DNA of 64,000 bases from Candidatus Obscuribacterales bacterium (lineage in GTDB: Bacteria > Cyanobacteriota > Vampirovibrionia > Obscuribacterales > Obscuribacteraceae). Under the pieces are notes generated by a model. The model had not been told where the DNA came from, did no database searches, and saw only the letters and a list, made by a program, of their open reading frames with translations. The stretch covers positions 107,963-171,962 of the forward strand of contig JAGVKG010000046.1 in NCBI GenBank assembly GCA_020050685.1. The letters are read 5' to 3'. A program made the position numbers and the translations under genes. How positions within the stretch are numbered: the first letter of the stretch is position 1; each line of letters begins with the position of its first letter. Shown one piece after another: positions 45,828 to 55,623 of this stretch.

Positions 45828-47480
45828 ATGATCTCACTTGTGCAGAGTATTAAGCAGCGCTTTGGTGGCAATATCACAGGTGATATTGCTGGCGGGCTGA
45901 TGGCAGCAATTATTGCTTTGCCTCTTTGCTTGGCTTTTGGAGTGGCCTCCGGACTCGGTGCTGCGTCTGGCCTTTATAGTGCGATTGCCTGCGGTATTTT
46001 TGCTGGATTGTTTGGTGGAACACCTGGGCAGTGCTCCGGACCAACAGGGCCGATGACGGTCGTCGCAGCTTCCTTGGTGGCCGCAAACCCGGACCGTCCC
46101 GAACTTTTGTTTGCTGCAGTTATTGTGGCTGGCATTTTATTGATTGCCGGGGGGCGCTTCAAATTCGGTCAACTAATTCACTATATTCCCTACCCAGTGA
46201 TTTCCGGCTTCATGACAGGAATTGGCCTAATTATAGTCTGTATCGAAGTGCATCCCCTTTGTGGTCTTCCCGGCTCCGGCAATGTACTAAATGCTATACA
46301 AAGGTTAACTGACCTGCAAGGTTTTAGTTTTGAGGCGCTATTAATTGGAATTTTTACTTTGTCTGCCATCTATCTTTTGCCGCTAATTTCCAAGCGTTTG
46401 CCTGCCTCCTTATTGGCGCTCGTGGCTGTGACCTGGTTCAGCCAAGCCGTACATTTGAATATACCGACGATTGGCGAAATTCCTATGGGTCTGCCAGCCC
46501 CCAGTTTGCCGACAATTGAGCTAATTGATGTACGTACTGTTTTACAAGGTGGTTTGACCTTGGCCTTGCTCGGCGCCATAGATTCATTGTTAACCTCATT
46601 AGTTTTGGATCGGGTTGTGCGCTCGCGCCACGATAGCAATCAAGAACTAATTGGACAAGGAATCGGCAATATTATTTCTGGTCTGATTGGCGGTTTGCCT
46701 GGAGCTGGGGCGACCATGCGTTCGATGGTCAATGTCAGAGCGGGTGGCAGGACGTATTTATCGTCCGGCCTGCACGGAGTGATACTGCTTTTGGTGCTGC
46801 TTGGGCTCCACCAAGTTGCCAGTCTTATCCCCCTCAGTGCTCTGGCGGCCGTACTTATTTCAGTTGGTCTGGGTATTATGGATTGGCGGAGCCTAAGGCG
46901 TATTGGCCGGATGCCTCGCTCGGACACTGTGGTTATGTCAGTTGTTCTGGCACTAACTGTCTTTGTTGATTTGATTGTCGCAGTCTTGGTAGGAACGGCC
47001 TTGGCCTCGGTCTTGTTTGTTAAGCGACTGGCCGATGCGGAGGTTTCTTCGCTTGGAAGCTTGGATAGTCTCGCGGAATACCGTCAGCATGCCGAGCAGA
47101 TTCCGCGAGAAGTAAGAGAGACTATTCATACTTATCACTTCAATGGACCCTTGTTTTTTGGTGAAGCGAAAAACCTCATCTCCATAGCTGAGAAACTAAG
47201 CCAAGCTAGATATATTATCTTGCGCTTTTACAACGTACCTTTTATTGATCAAACTGGAGCCTATGCTCTTGAAGATGTAATTGAAAAGTGGGAACAAAAT
47301 GGCATCAAAGTTCTCTTTGTCGGTTTGCAACCGCATGTCAAACAAACCTTGGAGGCTGTTGGTACGATTCACAAGATTGATATGCAAAATTGCTTTGATC
47401 GATTTGAAGATGCAATCGAGGCAATTCGTGAGTTTGAAAAGAAAAGCTCTTCACGATTGAGAAAAGGGAGTCTAAGCTAA
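45828..47480 (+). CDS. SulP-family anion transporter with STAS domain
   Basis: A 550-residue transporter. The SulP core (about 1-400) contains GGLMAAIIALPLCLAFGVASG and a SGPTGPMTVVAASL loop; a cytoplasmic STAS domain (about 435-540) has RFYNVPFIDQTGAYALED. Family members carry sulfate, bicarbonate or other anions; the substrate here is unknown. A universal stress protein gene follows 14 nt later, so the two probably form one operon downstream of hflX. Confidence 0.88.
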   Translation: MISLVQSIKQRFGGNITGDIAGGLMAAIIALPLCLAFGVASGLGAASGLYSAIACGIFAGLFGGTPGQCSGPTGPMTVVAASLVAANPDRPELLFAAVIVAGILLIAGGRFKFGQLIHYIPYPVISGFMTGIGLIIVCIEVHPLCGLPGSGNVLNAIQRLTDLQGFSFEALLIGIFTLSAIYLLPLISKRLPASLLALVAVTWFSQAVHLNIPTIGEIPMGLPAPSLPTIELIDVRTVLQGGLTLALLGAIDSLLTSLVLDRVVRSRHDSNQELIGQGIGNIISGLIGGLPGAGATMRSMVNVRAGGRTYLSSGLHGVILLLVLLGLHQVASLIPLSALAAVLISVGLGIMDWRSLRRIGRMPRSDTVVMSVVLALTVFVDLIVAVLVGTALASVLFVKRLADAEVSSLGSLDSLAEYRQHAEQIPREVRETIHTYHFNGPLFFGEAKNLISIAEKLSQARYIILRFYNVPFIDQTGAYALEDVIEKWEQNGIKVLFVGLQPHVKQTLEAVGTIHKIDMQNCFDRFEDAIEAIREFEKKSSSRLRKGSLS

Positions 47481-47493
47481 TTGGAGATAGATT

Positions 47494-47943
47494 ATGGAAA
47501 ATGTGAAGTCAGTCTCGGATAATACCTATCGAATTGCCGTCGGACTAGATGGATCGGAGAAGTCCTGGAGAGCATTAGCCGAGGCGTTTTCCTTCGCCAA
47601 GTATAAAAAAGCGGAATTGCATGCAATTTCTGTGCAAGAGACTGTAGATGCCTCTTACAGCGCTGGTGAAGTATTGGCTTGTGAACAGACGGCTCGGCAG
47701 AAATTGGAACTCATTCATATCCGAGCCAGGATGGAGGCAGAGGAAGCTGGTCTGGAAATCATTACGGCCATTTGTGATGGCAACACTGTGAAGGCCCTGA
47801 CTAAATACGTGAAGAATCATAAGATCAATCTTCTGATACTGGGTGATACAGGACACTTGAGTATATTAGGCGCGCTACTTGGCACAACCGTTGAGCGCGT
47901 TGTCCGTGATGCACCATGCTCAGTTTTGGTTGTTCGCAATTAA
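47494..47943 (+). CDS. Universal stress protein A family
   Basis: A single UspA domain of 149 residues. ATP-binding elements are present: IAVGLDGS near the N terminus and GDTGHLSILGALLGTTVERVV, the G-2x-G-9x-G(S/T) motif. It may regulate or sense energy state for the SulP transporter encoded directly upstream. GGAGATAGATT before ATG is the ribosome site. The stop TAA at 47941-47943 overlaps the stop of the convergent protease gene. Confidence 0.88.
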   Translation: MENVKSVSDNTYRIAVGLDGSEKSWRALAEAFSFAKYKKAELHAISVQETVDASYSAGEVLACEQTARQKLELIHIRARMEAEEAGLEIITAICDGNTVKALTKYVKNHKINLLILGDTGHLSILGALLGTTVERVVRDAPCSVLVVRN

Positions 47944-49145
47944 TGCGTTAGTGATAGTGCGCTTGAATGAATTGGCGAGGCAAGAGCCGCCACTTTGTCT
48001 TTCAAGTAGTCGACTGCCACCTTCATTTGTTGTTGCTTGTCCGCAACCTCGATGTCCGGAGCGATACCAACTTTATTGATGTCGGTGCCGGCCGGTGTGA
48101 GGTAACGCGAAACTGTAATGTGGATAGCAGCGCCACCAGGCAAGCGATTGATTTCTTGCACGAGACCTTTGCCATAAGTGCGATTACCGACAATGATGGC
48201 ACGAGCATTATCCTTCAGGGCTCCAGCCAAAATTTCCGATGCTGATGCTGAGTCTTCATCAACCAGGACAACGATTGGTTGGTGGGAGACAGGATCGCCT
48301 GAGGCTAAGTCCGTATGCTTGCCGTGACGGCCAATTGTGGAAACAATCGAGCCATTCTCCAAAAGCATGTCGGCAATTTCTAAAGCATTGGACAACAAGC
48401 CACCAGGATTACCACGCAAATCCACAACTAAGGCATCGGTTGGCGAAAGCTTTTGCAAAGCAGTTTTGAATTCTCGCGATGCATCATTAGATATGAAAGT
48501 AGATAAGGCAATGTAACCAATGTTTGGCTCAAGAATTTTGTAAGAGACAGCATGAATGGTAATTTCTGCTCTTGTGATATTGAAGCTGCGAATTGCTTGC
48601 GCATGACGCACGGCAATTTTTACCGCTGACCCTGCTTGCCCCCGAATCTTCTCAGCCGCCTGTTCTGGCGTCAAACCAATTGCGGACGCACCATCAATAC
48701 CAATGATTTCATCGCCTGCCCTAATGCCAGCCAAATCTGCCGGGCTATTTTCGATAGTGCGGGTGACAATCAAGTGAGCTTGATCTTTCGATTGCTGCAA
48801 GTTGATACCAATGCCGACAATCTTGGCGTCGATGGCATCGTTTTCGTCTTCAAAGGCTCTCGGGTCTAAAAAACGTGTGTAAGGATCGTTCAAGCTTTCC
48901 AACATTGTCTTGATGTATTTGAAGGCCTCTGGCGTGTTGTGAATTTGGGAGTCGAATTTGTGCTCCCACTCACTCCAGTTCTGGCCGTTGAAGTCCGGCT
49001 GGTAGTAGTTATCCTTCACCAACTGCCAGGCACGATGATAAACTTCGGCCGGCTGGGAGCGATGCCCTTGCGCAGGCTGATAGAACATAGAAAAAAGGAC
49101 AATAAGGGCCGCCAAGCACGGCCCGAGGCGCTTGCTTAAGAACAT
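47940..49145 (-). CDS. Carboxy-terminal processing protease (S41)
   Basis: A 401-residue exported protease. A signal segment (to about residue 28) is followed by an N-terminal helical region, a PDZ domain (about 110-185) and the catalytic core. The Ser/Lys dyad is Ser299 (DEDSASASEI) with the Lys of TYGKGLVQ. It probably trims or degrades envelope proteins by their C termini. It lies downstream of ubiD on the same strand; a hairpin sits in the 226-nt gap just before it. Stops of this gene and the Usp gene overlap in TTAA. Confidence 0.9.
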   Translation of the reverse strand: MFLSKRLGPCLAALIVLFSMFYQPAQGHRSQPAEVYHRAWQLVKDNYYQPDFNGQNWSEWEHKFDSQIHNTPEAFKYIKTMLESLNDPYTRFLDPRAFEDENDAIDAKIVGIGINLQQSKDQAHLIVTRTIENSPADLAGIRAGDEIIGIDGASAIGLTPEQAAEKIRGQAGSAVKIAVRHAQAIRSFNITRAEITIHAVSYKILEPNIGYIALSTFISNDASREFKTALQKLSPTDALVVDLRGNPGGLLSNALEIADMLLENGSIVSTIGRHGKHTDLASGDPVSHQPIVVLVDEDSASASEILAGALKDNARAIIVGNRTYGKGLVQEINRLPGGAAIHITVSRYLTPAGTDINKVGIAPDIEVADKQQQMKVAVDYLKDKVAALASPIHSSALSLTH

Positions 49146-49177
49146 CTATTCAGCTCGTAGGAAGTCTGTACTCGGAC

Positions 49178-49199
49178 TCGGGTTTGTAATCAAACCCGA
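49178..49199. other. Hairpin upstream of the S41 protease gene
   Basis: TCGGGTTTG and CAAACCCGA are perfect 9-bp arms around TAAT, about 33-54 nt before the protease ATG (minus strand). No T-run follows, so it is either a terminator of ubiD without a tail or part of the protease leader. Confidence 0.5.
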
Positions 49200-49371
49200 A
49201 ACCCGGGCTGGACTTGAGGGATAACACCTTTCTTATGCCCGGATTTTGAAATATTCAATCGTTCTAGATTAAATATGCGCGGAAATCTAGCCCGAATCAG
49301 GCAAATGAGGCACGTTTGGTAAAAAAGTGACGCTCAATTTGGCAATTTGTGCCCGGCAAGATAAGCCTGGC

Positions 49372-51054
49372 CTACAAGCCATATTCTGACCAGCGGGATG
49401 TAACCAACGATTTTGTCGCATCATCCATCTCAATTGGTGCCGGCCAATCGCGTTCAAATCCTTCGGATTTCCACTTACGAGTGGCATCAATGCCGATTTT
49501 TGAGCCGTAACCAAGTATGGGGCAGGCGTGGTCGAGGATGTCCAAAGGTCCGTCCACAAACATCATGTCTCGACGTGGGTCGGTATTGCCAAAGACGTTT
49601 AGGGCTACTTCCGAAAGATTCTGCACATTTACAGTCTTGTCGACAATGATGGCAAACTTGGTAAACATCATTTGCCCCAGTCCCCAGACTGCCGACATTA
49701 CTTTGCGGGCATGACCGGGGTAACGCTTGTCGATGGAAATTATGGCGCAGTTGTGGAAGACACCTTCCCAAGGCAAATTCATGTCGACAATTTCCGGTAC
49801 CAAAAGTTGCAGCATGGGCAAGAAAATCCGCTCGGTGGCTTTGCCTAACCAGCAATCTTCTTGTGGTGGCTTGCCGACGATGGTCGTCTGATAAATTGGA
49901 TTTCTGCGATGCGTGATGGCAGTGACATGGAATGTCGGGAAGAGTCCAGCCAAACTGTAAAAGCCGGTGTGGTCACCAAACGGTCCTTCTTCTGCTAGTT
50001 CGCTTTGATCGACATAACCTTCAATGACAATTTCAGCAGTGGCTGGCACTTCCAAATCGATAGTTACACATTTGGTTAGGCGCACCGGGCTTCTGCGCAA
50101 AAATCCAGCGAAAACAAGTTCGTCAATATCTGGTGGCAAGGGGGCAGTGGCTGCATACGTGATTGCCGGGTCGGCACCAATTACGCAAGCAACCTCAAGT
50201 CGGTTGCCTGGCCTTTCGTATTCGGCTTTATCAAAAAATGTACCGTAATTGGGTGGTTCTTCTGGTTGATGAGCCGAAGGCTGATAACTACTTGGGCGCG
50301 GGTTTACTCCCGAGGCAGCCAAAGTTGGCTTGGCAACTGATGTTTGGCGGTCCGATATTTTTGCGCCGGAAACTTTAGCATTCCTTATAGATGTATTCGA
50401 GATAGATGTTTCCGTTGCATTTGCCATAGACTCGCGACGTGACTCTTCAAAATTACGCGCGCCATCATGATGCTTATGCCAGTGCATGCCGGTCGTGTTG
50501 TTGCTAAATTTTTGCAGGCGATAAACACCAACATTGCGAATGCCAGTTTTTGGATCTTTGGTGATTACTGTTGGCAGCGTAATAAAGGCACCGGCATCTT
50601 CCGGCCAGCACTTGATAATCGGTAGCTTGTCAAGCATTGCTTGGCTAGGATCGGTAATCACGACTTCCTGACACGGTGCCGGTAAACGAGTGACTTTCGG
50701 TGGGAACTGCCCGACTTCCATGAGCGTTGGCAACATGGCCATCTTAGCCATGAGGGTTTCTGGCACTCTCGGCTGTACGAGTTTGCGGATGCGGTCGGCA
50801 ATACTGTCGAGATTGTCTGTTTCCAATGCCAGACAAATGCGCTTGGCCGAGCCAAAGGCATTGATCAAAACCGGCATGTCGTAGCCTTTGACGTTGGTGA
50901 AGAGCAATGCCTTGTTTTGCGCAGGCGACGCTTTTGAGATGCGGTCGCAAATTTCGGCAATTTCCAGGTCGCATGAAACCGGAGCCTTGATCTCCACTAG
51001 CTCGTTTTCGTCGCGCAATTTCTGAATGAATGCTCTTAGGTCGTTATATGCCAT
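49372..51054 (-). CDS. UbiD-family prenylated-FMN decarboxylase with an insert
   Basis: A 560-residue UbiD-type decarboxylase. The N-terminal part has YNDLRAFIQKL and later LPIIKCWPEDAGAFITLP; the middle has GMHWHKHHDGARNFEE, and the C-terminal half has EGPFGDHTGFYSLAG with acidic catalytic residues. Between the middle motif and RLEVACVIGADP is an extra 75-residue low-complexity stretch (about 202-278) rich in Ser, Ala, Asn and Pro. In futalosine-type organisms a UbiD homologue removes the carboxylate in late menaquinone synthesis; with mqnE in this window, that role is plausible. A UbiX-type prFMN synthase is not in the window. Confidence 0.85.
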   Translation of the reverse strand: MAYNDLRAFIQKLRDENELVEIKAPVSCDLEIAEICDRISKASPAQNKALLFTNVKGYDMPVLINAFGSAKRICLALETDNLDSIADRIRKLVQPRVPETLMAKMAMLPTLMEVGQFPPKVTRLPAPCQEVVITDPSQAMLDKLPIIKCWPEDAGAFITLPTVITKDPKTGIRNVGVYRLQKFSNNTTGMHWHKHHDGARNFEESRRESMANATETSISNTSIRNAKVSGAKISDRQTSVAKPTLAASGVNPRPSSYQPSAHQPEEPPNYGTFFDKAEYERPGNRLEVACVIGADPAITYAATAPLPPDIDELVFAGFLRRSPVRLTKCVTIDLEVPATAEIVIEGYVDQSELAEEGPFGDHTGFYSLAGLFPTFHVTAITHRRNPIYQTTIVGKPPQEDCWLGKATERIFLPMLQLLVPEIVDMNLPWEGVFHNCAIISIDKRYPGHARKVMSAVWGLGQMMFTKFAIIVDKTVNVQNLSEVALNVFGNTDPRRDMMFVDGPLDILDHACPILGYGSKIGIDATRKWKSEGFERDWPAPIEMDDATKSLVTSRWSEYGL

Positions 51055-51272
51055 CTTCTTGTCCTAACGTCGCGGGACTGGATAGTCCTGGGTGCTTTTG
51101 CCGGGTTTGCCTGGCTGACACTGGCGGAAACCTATGATTTTAGACAGATTTTCGCATTTTAACTGAGTGCCGCTTAAGGCTTGCGCCAAAGCACCAGCTG
51201 AGTTTGTAAATATTTGTGGGTAAGGATAAATTCTTGACGCGATCTTGATAGACCAATTGAGAGAGTGGTGGG

Positions 51273-53171
51273 ATGACGAGCAAGCGCCGAAAATTATCAG
51301 CCTGGTTTTATGAGGGCATTAGTCTGGCTAAGACCTTGGGTCAAGAGCACAGGGATCATTGGTGGCGCGTCATGTGCTTGACTGGTGTCGACTATTTTTC
51401 TTCGATGGGATTTCAGCCGGGCATCGCTTTTCTTGCCGCCGGACTTTTGTCGCCCTTTGCCACACTCAACTTGGTCTTGCTCACGTTAGCTGGTGCGTTG
51501 CCTGCTTATTGGCTTGTGGCTAAGGAAAGTCCGCATGGTCAGGGAAGCTTCGCCATTCTTGAACGATTAATGTCCGGATGGAAGGGCAAGGCTCTCGTCT
51601 TAGTTTTGCTTGGTTTTGCGGCTACCGATTTTGTTTTTACTATCACCATGTGTACAGCAGATGCTACAGCCCATATTGTCGAAAATCCTTGGGTGCCACA
51701 CTTTGCCAACGATCGCATTGTGATTACCACTTTGCTGATTGGCCTGCTTTCTGTTGTTTTTATGGTCGGCTTTCACGAAGCGGTGAGGATTTCGTTTTGG
51801 CTGGTACTGCTCTATCTTGGTATCAACTTTGTTACTCTGGCTCGGTTGCTCGAAGTCGTATTGCAACACCAAGAATTGGTTTCTGGCTGGCTGAATAATC
51901 TCAGTCGAGAATATCACTCATTTCCGGCCATGCTGATGGCCTCTGTCTTTGTATTCCCGCAGCTTGCCCTTGGTCTATCTGGTTTTGAAACTGGTGTGGC
52001 AGTCATGCCATTGGTAAAAACAAAGTCCCCACATGATCTTATTGAACGTGTAAAAAACACCAGACTGCTTTTGGTGACTGTGGCTCTGATCATGAGTGTC
52101 TTTTTGCTTGCCGGTGGTATCACGACAACTGTGCTGATACCGCCAGAACTATTTCAAGAAAATGGTGCGGCTAATGGGCGTGCGCTTGCTTATCTAGCGC
52201 ATCTTTATCTTGGTGATATTTTTGGTGCCTTCTATGATCTCTCTACGGTTTTGATTTTGTGGTTTGCTGGTGCATCCGGTATGGCCGCCTTGGTTAGTTT
52301 GGTGCCTCAGTATTTGCCACGTTATGGCATGGCGCCGGAATGGGCATCGGCTCGTCGTCCCTTGGTGGTTTTCTTTACTCTGGTTTCATTTGTTATTACC
52401 TGGATATTTGGTGCTGACGTTGACGCTCAAGCCGGTGCTTTTGCCACTGGACTTTTGGTTTTAATCACATCGGCTTGTGTGGCAGTCACACTTTCTCTCT
52501 GGCAAAATCATAAAATTCTCCGCTATTATTTTTTCTTGATTAGTGCGGCATTTCTCTATGCGTCTATTGCCATCATGATTCAACGTCCGGATGGCTTGCA
52601 GATATCCTTGATTTTTGTCGCTATCATTATTTTTACTTCTTTTGTCTCCAGGGCATTGCGCTCAACTGAACTGAGAATTGGCAAAGTTGTTCTGGATGAC
52701 CAGGCGCAAAAATTTATTGATCAAGCACTGCTTAAAAAATGGGGTGAAATTCGTTTGCTATCTCACAGACCGGGAGCATCCGATTATCAACACAAGGAAA
52801 TTCAATCTCGCCGCGACCATAGCATCCAACTAGCCGAAGGTGATTTTATATTTTTGGAAGTTGACCCTCAAGACGTATCGGAATTTGTCGATGATTCACT
52901 CGAAGTGACAGGGCATCAAGTGGGTGATTATCAAATCTTGCGTTGCTCAAGCGCCGGTGTGCCCAATGCCATTGCGGCAATTTTGTTGCACGTGCGCAAT
53001 ACCACTGGACAAATTCCGCATGCTTATCTTGGTTGGACAGAAGGTCATCCAATTTTCTATATGCTCAAATATATTATCTTGGGCGAAGGCGAAACAGCAC
53101 CACTGACCCGCGAAATTTTACGCTCGTCTGAACCGGACCCGGATCGCAGACCCAAGGTTCACGTGGCTTGA
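51273..53171 (+). CDS. APC-superfamily permease
   Basis: A 632-residue membrane protein. About 12 hydrophobic segments occupy residues 45-470, opening with LTGVDYFSSMGFQPGIAFLAAG and containing ALGLSGFETGVAVMPLV. The last 160 residues are hydrophilic with a soluble domain. The family moves amino acids or related solutes; the substrate is unknown. GAGAG and GTGG precede ATG. It is divergent from ubiD and convergent with the porin. Confidence 0.75.
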   Translation: MTSKRRKLSAWFYEGISLAKTLGQEHRDHWWRVMCLTGVDYFSSMGFQPGIAFLAAGLLSPFATLNLVLLTLAGALPAYWLVAKESPHGQGSFAILERLMSGWKGKALVLVLLGFAATDFVFTITMCTADATAHIVENPWVPHFANDRIVITTLLIGLLSVVFMVGFHEAVRISFWLVLLYLGINFVTLARLLEVVLQHQELVSGWLNNLSREYHSFPAMLMASVFVFPQLALGLSGFETGVAVMPLVKTKSPHDLIERVKNTRLLLVTVALIMSVFLLAGGITTTVLIPPELFQENGAANGRALAYLAHLYLGDIFGAFYDLSTVLILWFAGASGMAALVSLVPQYLPRYGMAPEWASARRPLVVFFTLVSFVITWIFGADVDAQAGAFATGLLVLITSACVAVTLSLWQNHKILRYYFFLISAAFLYASIAIMIQRPDGLQISLIFVAIIIFTSFVSRALRSTELRIGKVVLDDQAQKFIDQALLKKWGEIRLLSHRPGASDYQHKEIQSRRDHSIQLAEGDFIFLEVDPQDVSEFVDDSLEVTGHQVGDYQILRCSSAGVPNAIAAILLHVRNTTGQIPHAYLGWTEGHPIFYMLKYIILGEGETAPLTREILRSSEPDPDRRPKVHVA

Positions 53172-53181
53172 ATCGTGCCCC

Positions 53182-54822
53182 CTAAAACCGCTGAATTAAG
53201 TCACAGCCAAATGTAAATTGAGAGCGCTTAAGACCATTGTCGTATGGATTGACGTGGTGGCTAAGTGCGCGTTCGTATCTGATTTCCGGACGAATTTCCA
53301 GCATGTTGCTAAAACGATGAGTTAAGCCGATAGTCCAGCTGGCATAAGTGGTTGGATAGCCAGTACGTTGTCCTCTTTCGTCAATCAGAAAGTCTATTGG
53401 TCGAAGCGTAAGGAAATCGCGCTTGGATAATTTTATGGCTGTGTAGTTAACGAAACCGCCGACTGGAGATTGCCCTGGCAAGAAGAGTCCAGGTCCACCA
53501 CCACCGCCAAAGGATCTGACCGGGCCGTTATTGATAGTGCCACCACGAAACGCATTGCGTTGAAACAAAAGATACCCTTCGGTCATCGTGATTGCTTTGC
53601 CACCAAACAAGCGGTGACTCCAAGTAAGGTTGAACTGTTGCAGGTTGTCGTGACCGGGTACTTTGGCCGGGTCTGTGCCGAGTGCTTGGGCAATTGCTTG
53701 AGCGCCGAGCACTTCTCTCCATAAACGATAGTAACCTTTATTGACCGAGTCGACGCCACCATATATGGAGTTGTTGTTGTTCTTTGATGTCCAGCGTACC
53801 AAGGCCTGCGCAGTCGGTGTGGCGGCGACATTCCAGAAAGCCATATCATTGCCGCCATGAATACCTGCTTGAATCATCCATTGTTTATTCAATTGAATCG
53901 AAGCCAAAACACCTGTTTGAGTGTAAGTGTCGACCGTAAACATCAGAGAGTGAGTATAGAGATAGTTGTCCGGTGCAAGCGAAGCCTCAATGTCCGGAGG
54001 GGAAATATAACGTCCAACTTTTAGTACCATGCCTTGAAAGACCTTGGGCACGTAAAGCAGCCCATATAACTCAACTGGATCATAGCCATAAAGATAATTG
54101 TGATTCAAGAGCTGGTTACTGGCTGGTGGCCATCCTTGGGCGGTCGTAAAGCGATAATCGATGCCAAACAATTGTGTGTAGCGAAATCCCCAATCTATAC
54201 GTTTGGTCTGTACGGTATCGGGTACACGCTCCGTGCGCAGGACCAATTGATCTAATTGCAGCTTGTTTGGAACGATGCCGTAGGACAGAGGAAAGTTTGA
54301 CTTGCGAGATGTACTAAATTCAACCCCTGGATTAACCCAGCCATATACTTTGATTCTCGCCTTCTTAATTAGCGGGCAGGCTTTCCAAATTGCGCGCTCC
54401 AGAGGATATTCAGGATCCGTATCGGGCACACCCATTGGCAAAGTTCCAGCCGCGCCTATATATTCAGTGCTGGGAAATACCGAATCCAGAGGTGCCGGTG
54501 GTGCACGTCTTGGCGGATCTATATCTGATGAAGGTGAGTCGCCAATGATCTTCCAGATGTTATTGGCAAACGTTTTTGCTGAAGAGAGTCCTGGAGTCGA
54601 CGTGGTTGAAGGTGATGCAGGAGCCGGTAGGTTGTCCTCTGGCCGGTCTTTAGCGCTAATCAGAATCGGTGAGCAGTTAGTGTGAAGAGTTCCCAAGATG
54701 GGTATATCTTGCTGTACGTCTGAGACTCCGGCTTCGCGGCAAAATCCTGGCTGTGATAATGCTAAGGTAGTGACAATAGCAGTCAATAAAATCAAGAAAG
54801 AAAAGCGACGCACCGCATGCAC
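53182..54822 (-). CDS. Outer-membrane beta-barrel porin, BBP2-like
   Basis: A 546-residue protein with a signal peptide (to about residue 28) and a long beta-rich domain beginning near RIKVYGWVNPG. Alternating polar/aromatic strands such as LYGLLYVPK, VGRYISPPDIEA and KYQFTFGCDLIQRF-type ends, and a terminal Phe, fit an outer-membrane barrel of the BBP2 family. Residues 30-140 are a low-complexity linker. This is the strongest sign that the cell has an outer membrane, together with lpxK and waaA. Substrate selectivity is not visible. Confidence 0.78.
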   Translation of the reverse strand: MHAVRRFSFLILLTAIVTTLALSQPGFCREAGVSDVQQDIPILGTLHTNCSPILISAKDRPEDNLPAPASPSTTSTPGLSSAKTFANNIWKIIGDSPSSDIDPPRRAPPAPLDSVFPSTEYIGAAGTLPMGVPDTDPEYPLERAIWKACPLIKKARIKVYGWVNPGVEFSTSRKSNFPLSYGIVPNKLQLDQLVLRTERVPDTVQTKRIDWGFRYTQLFGIDYRFTTAQGWPPASNQLLNHNYLYGYDPVELYGLLYVPKVFQGMVLKVGRYISPPDIEASLAPDNYLYTHSLMFTVDTYTQTGVLASIQLNKQWMIQAGIHGGNDMAFWNVAATPTAQALVRWTSKNNNNSIYGGVDSVNKGYYRLWREVLGAQAIAQALGTDPAKVPGHDNLQQFNLTWSHRLFGGKAITMTEGYLLFQRNAFRGGTINNGPVRSFGGGGGPGLFLPGQSPVGGFVNYTAIKLSKRDFLTLRPIDFLIDERGQRTGYPTTYASWTIGLTHRFSNMLEIRPEIRYERALSHHVNPYDNGLKRSQFTFGCDLIQRF

Positions 54823-54935
54823 CTAAGGATACCTTGGCAATTTGCTGGATGGACCGCCAGTCAATATAACGCTAGCCAAATCAACTTATTGTCAAAATGC
54901 GGAATGAAAGTATCAAGAATTGATCAATTTTGATT

Positions 54936-55526
54936 TCAGATGGGTGTAGAGACAACGAACTTGTTGCCTTTGTAATAGTTTCTGTAATACTCAGCCTTTT
55001 GATTTTCAATGGCGCCGGCAAGCCTTGCTATTTCGACTGCAAAATCGATGTGTGCTTCCGGTTTGGCTGTGACAATATTGCCATCGACCACCAGCGGCTC
55101 GTCTGTGAATATGGCACCTTGCCAGTATTGGGCTAAAAAATCTCCATGCCAGTTGCCGTAACCATGAGTAAAGCGACGATTCTTGAGCAGATTTGCTTTG
55201 GCTAAGAGAAGTGGACCGGCGCAAATTGCGCCAATCAGAATACCCCTTTGATCGGCTGTGACTAAAAGTTGATCGATATCTTTGTTGTCCATTATGTCAT
55301 ACGGGTCGCCGCCGGGAAGCAAAATGCATTGATAGTCCTCCACTTGCAGGCTGGCAAAAGAGTGGTGGGCTTGAAAGTTCATTCCTGTGGACCCGGTATG
55401 AACCTTGCCGCCAGGCGTTGCCACTTCCACTGGAAAAACTTTGGCCGAAAGTTCACAAGCCAGCATGATTTCAAACTCAATGCAGCCAGGATAAAAGATG
55501 GCCAGCGTTTTTTTCTTCTTGGACAT
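54936..55526 (-). CDS. DJ-1/PfpI-family protein
   Basis: A 196-residue protein with the DJ-1 fold. LLPGGDPYD and GAICAGPLLLA give the nucleophile Cys102, with Glu17 of CIEFE as its partner; the end motif is PEAHIDFAVEIAR. Members are glyoxalases, chaperones or proteases; the specific activity is unknown. ATG 55526 follows AGAGG by 6 nt; 16 residues upstream could be added but lack a ribosome site. Confidence 0.85.
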   Translation of the reverse strand: MSKKKKTLAIFYPGCIEFEIMLACELSAKVFPVEVATPGGKVHTGSTGMNFQAHHSFASLQVEDYQCILLPGGDPYDIMDNKDIDQLLVTADQRGILIGAICAGPLLLAKANLLKNRRFTHGYGNWHGDFLAQYWQGAIFTDEPLVVDGNIVTAKPEAHIDFAVEIARLAGAIENQKAEYYRNYYKGNKFVVSTPI

Positions 55527-55623
55527 GCAAACCTCTAGCTCAAATCTTGGTTGAGAATTCATAGCCAAATTCATACGCAGACGAATCTACATGAGGACTG
55601 GGGCGCCAATCGAATTTGTGCAA

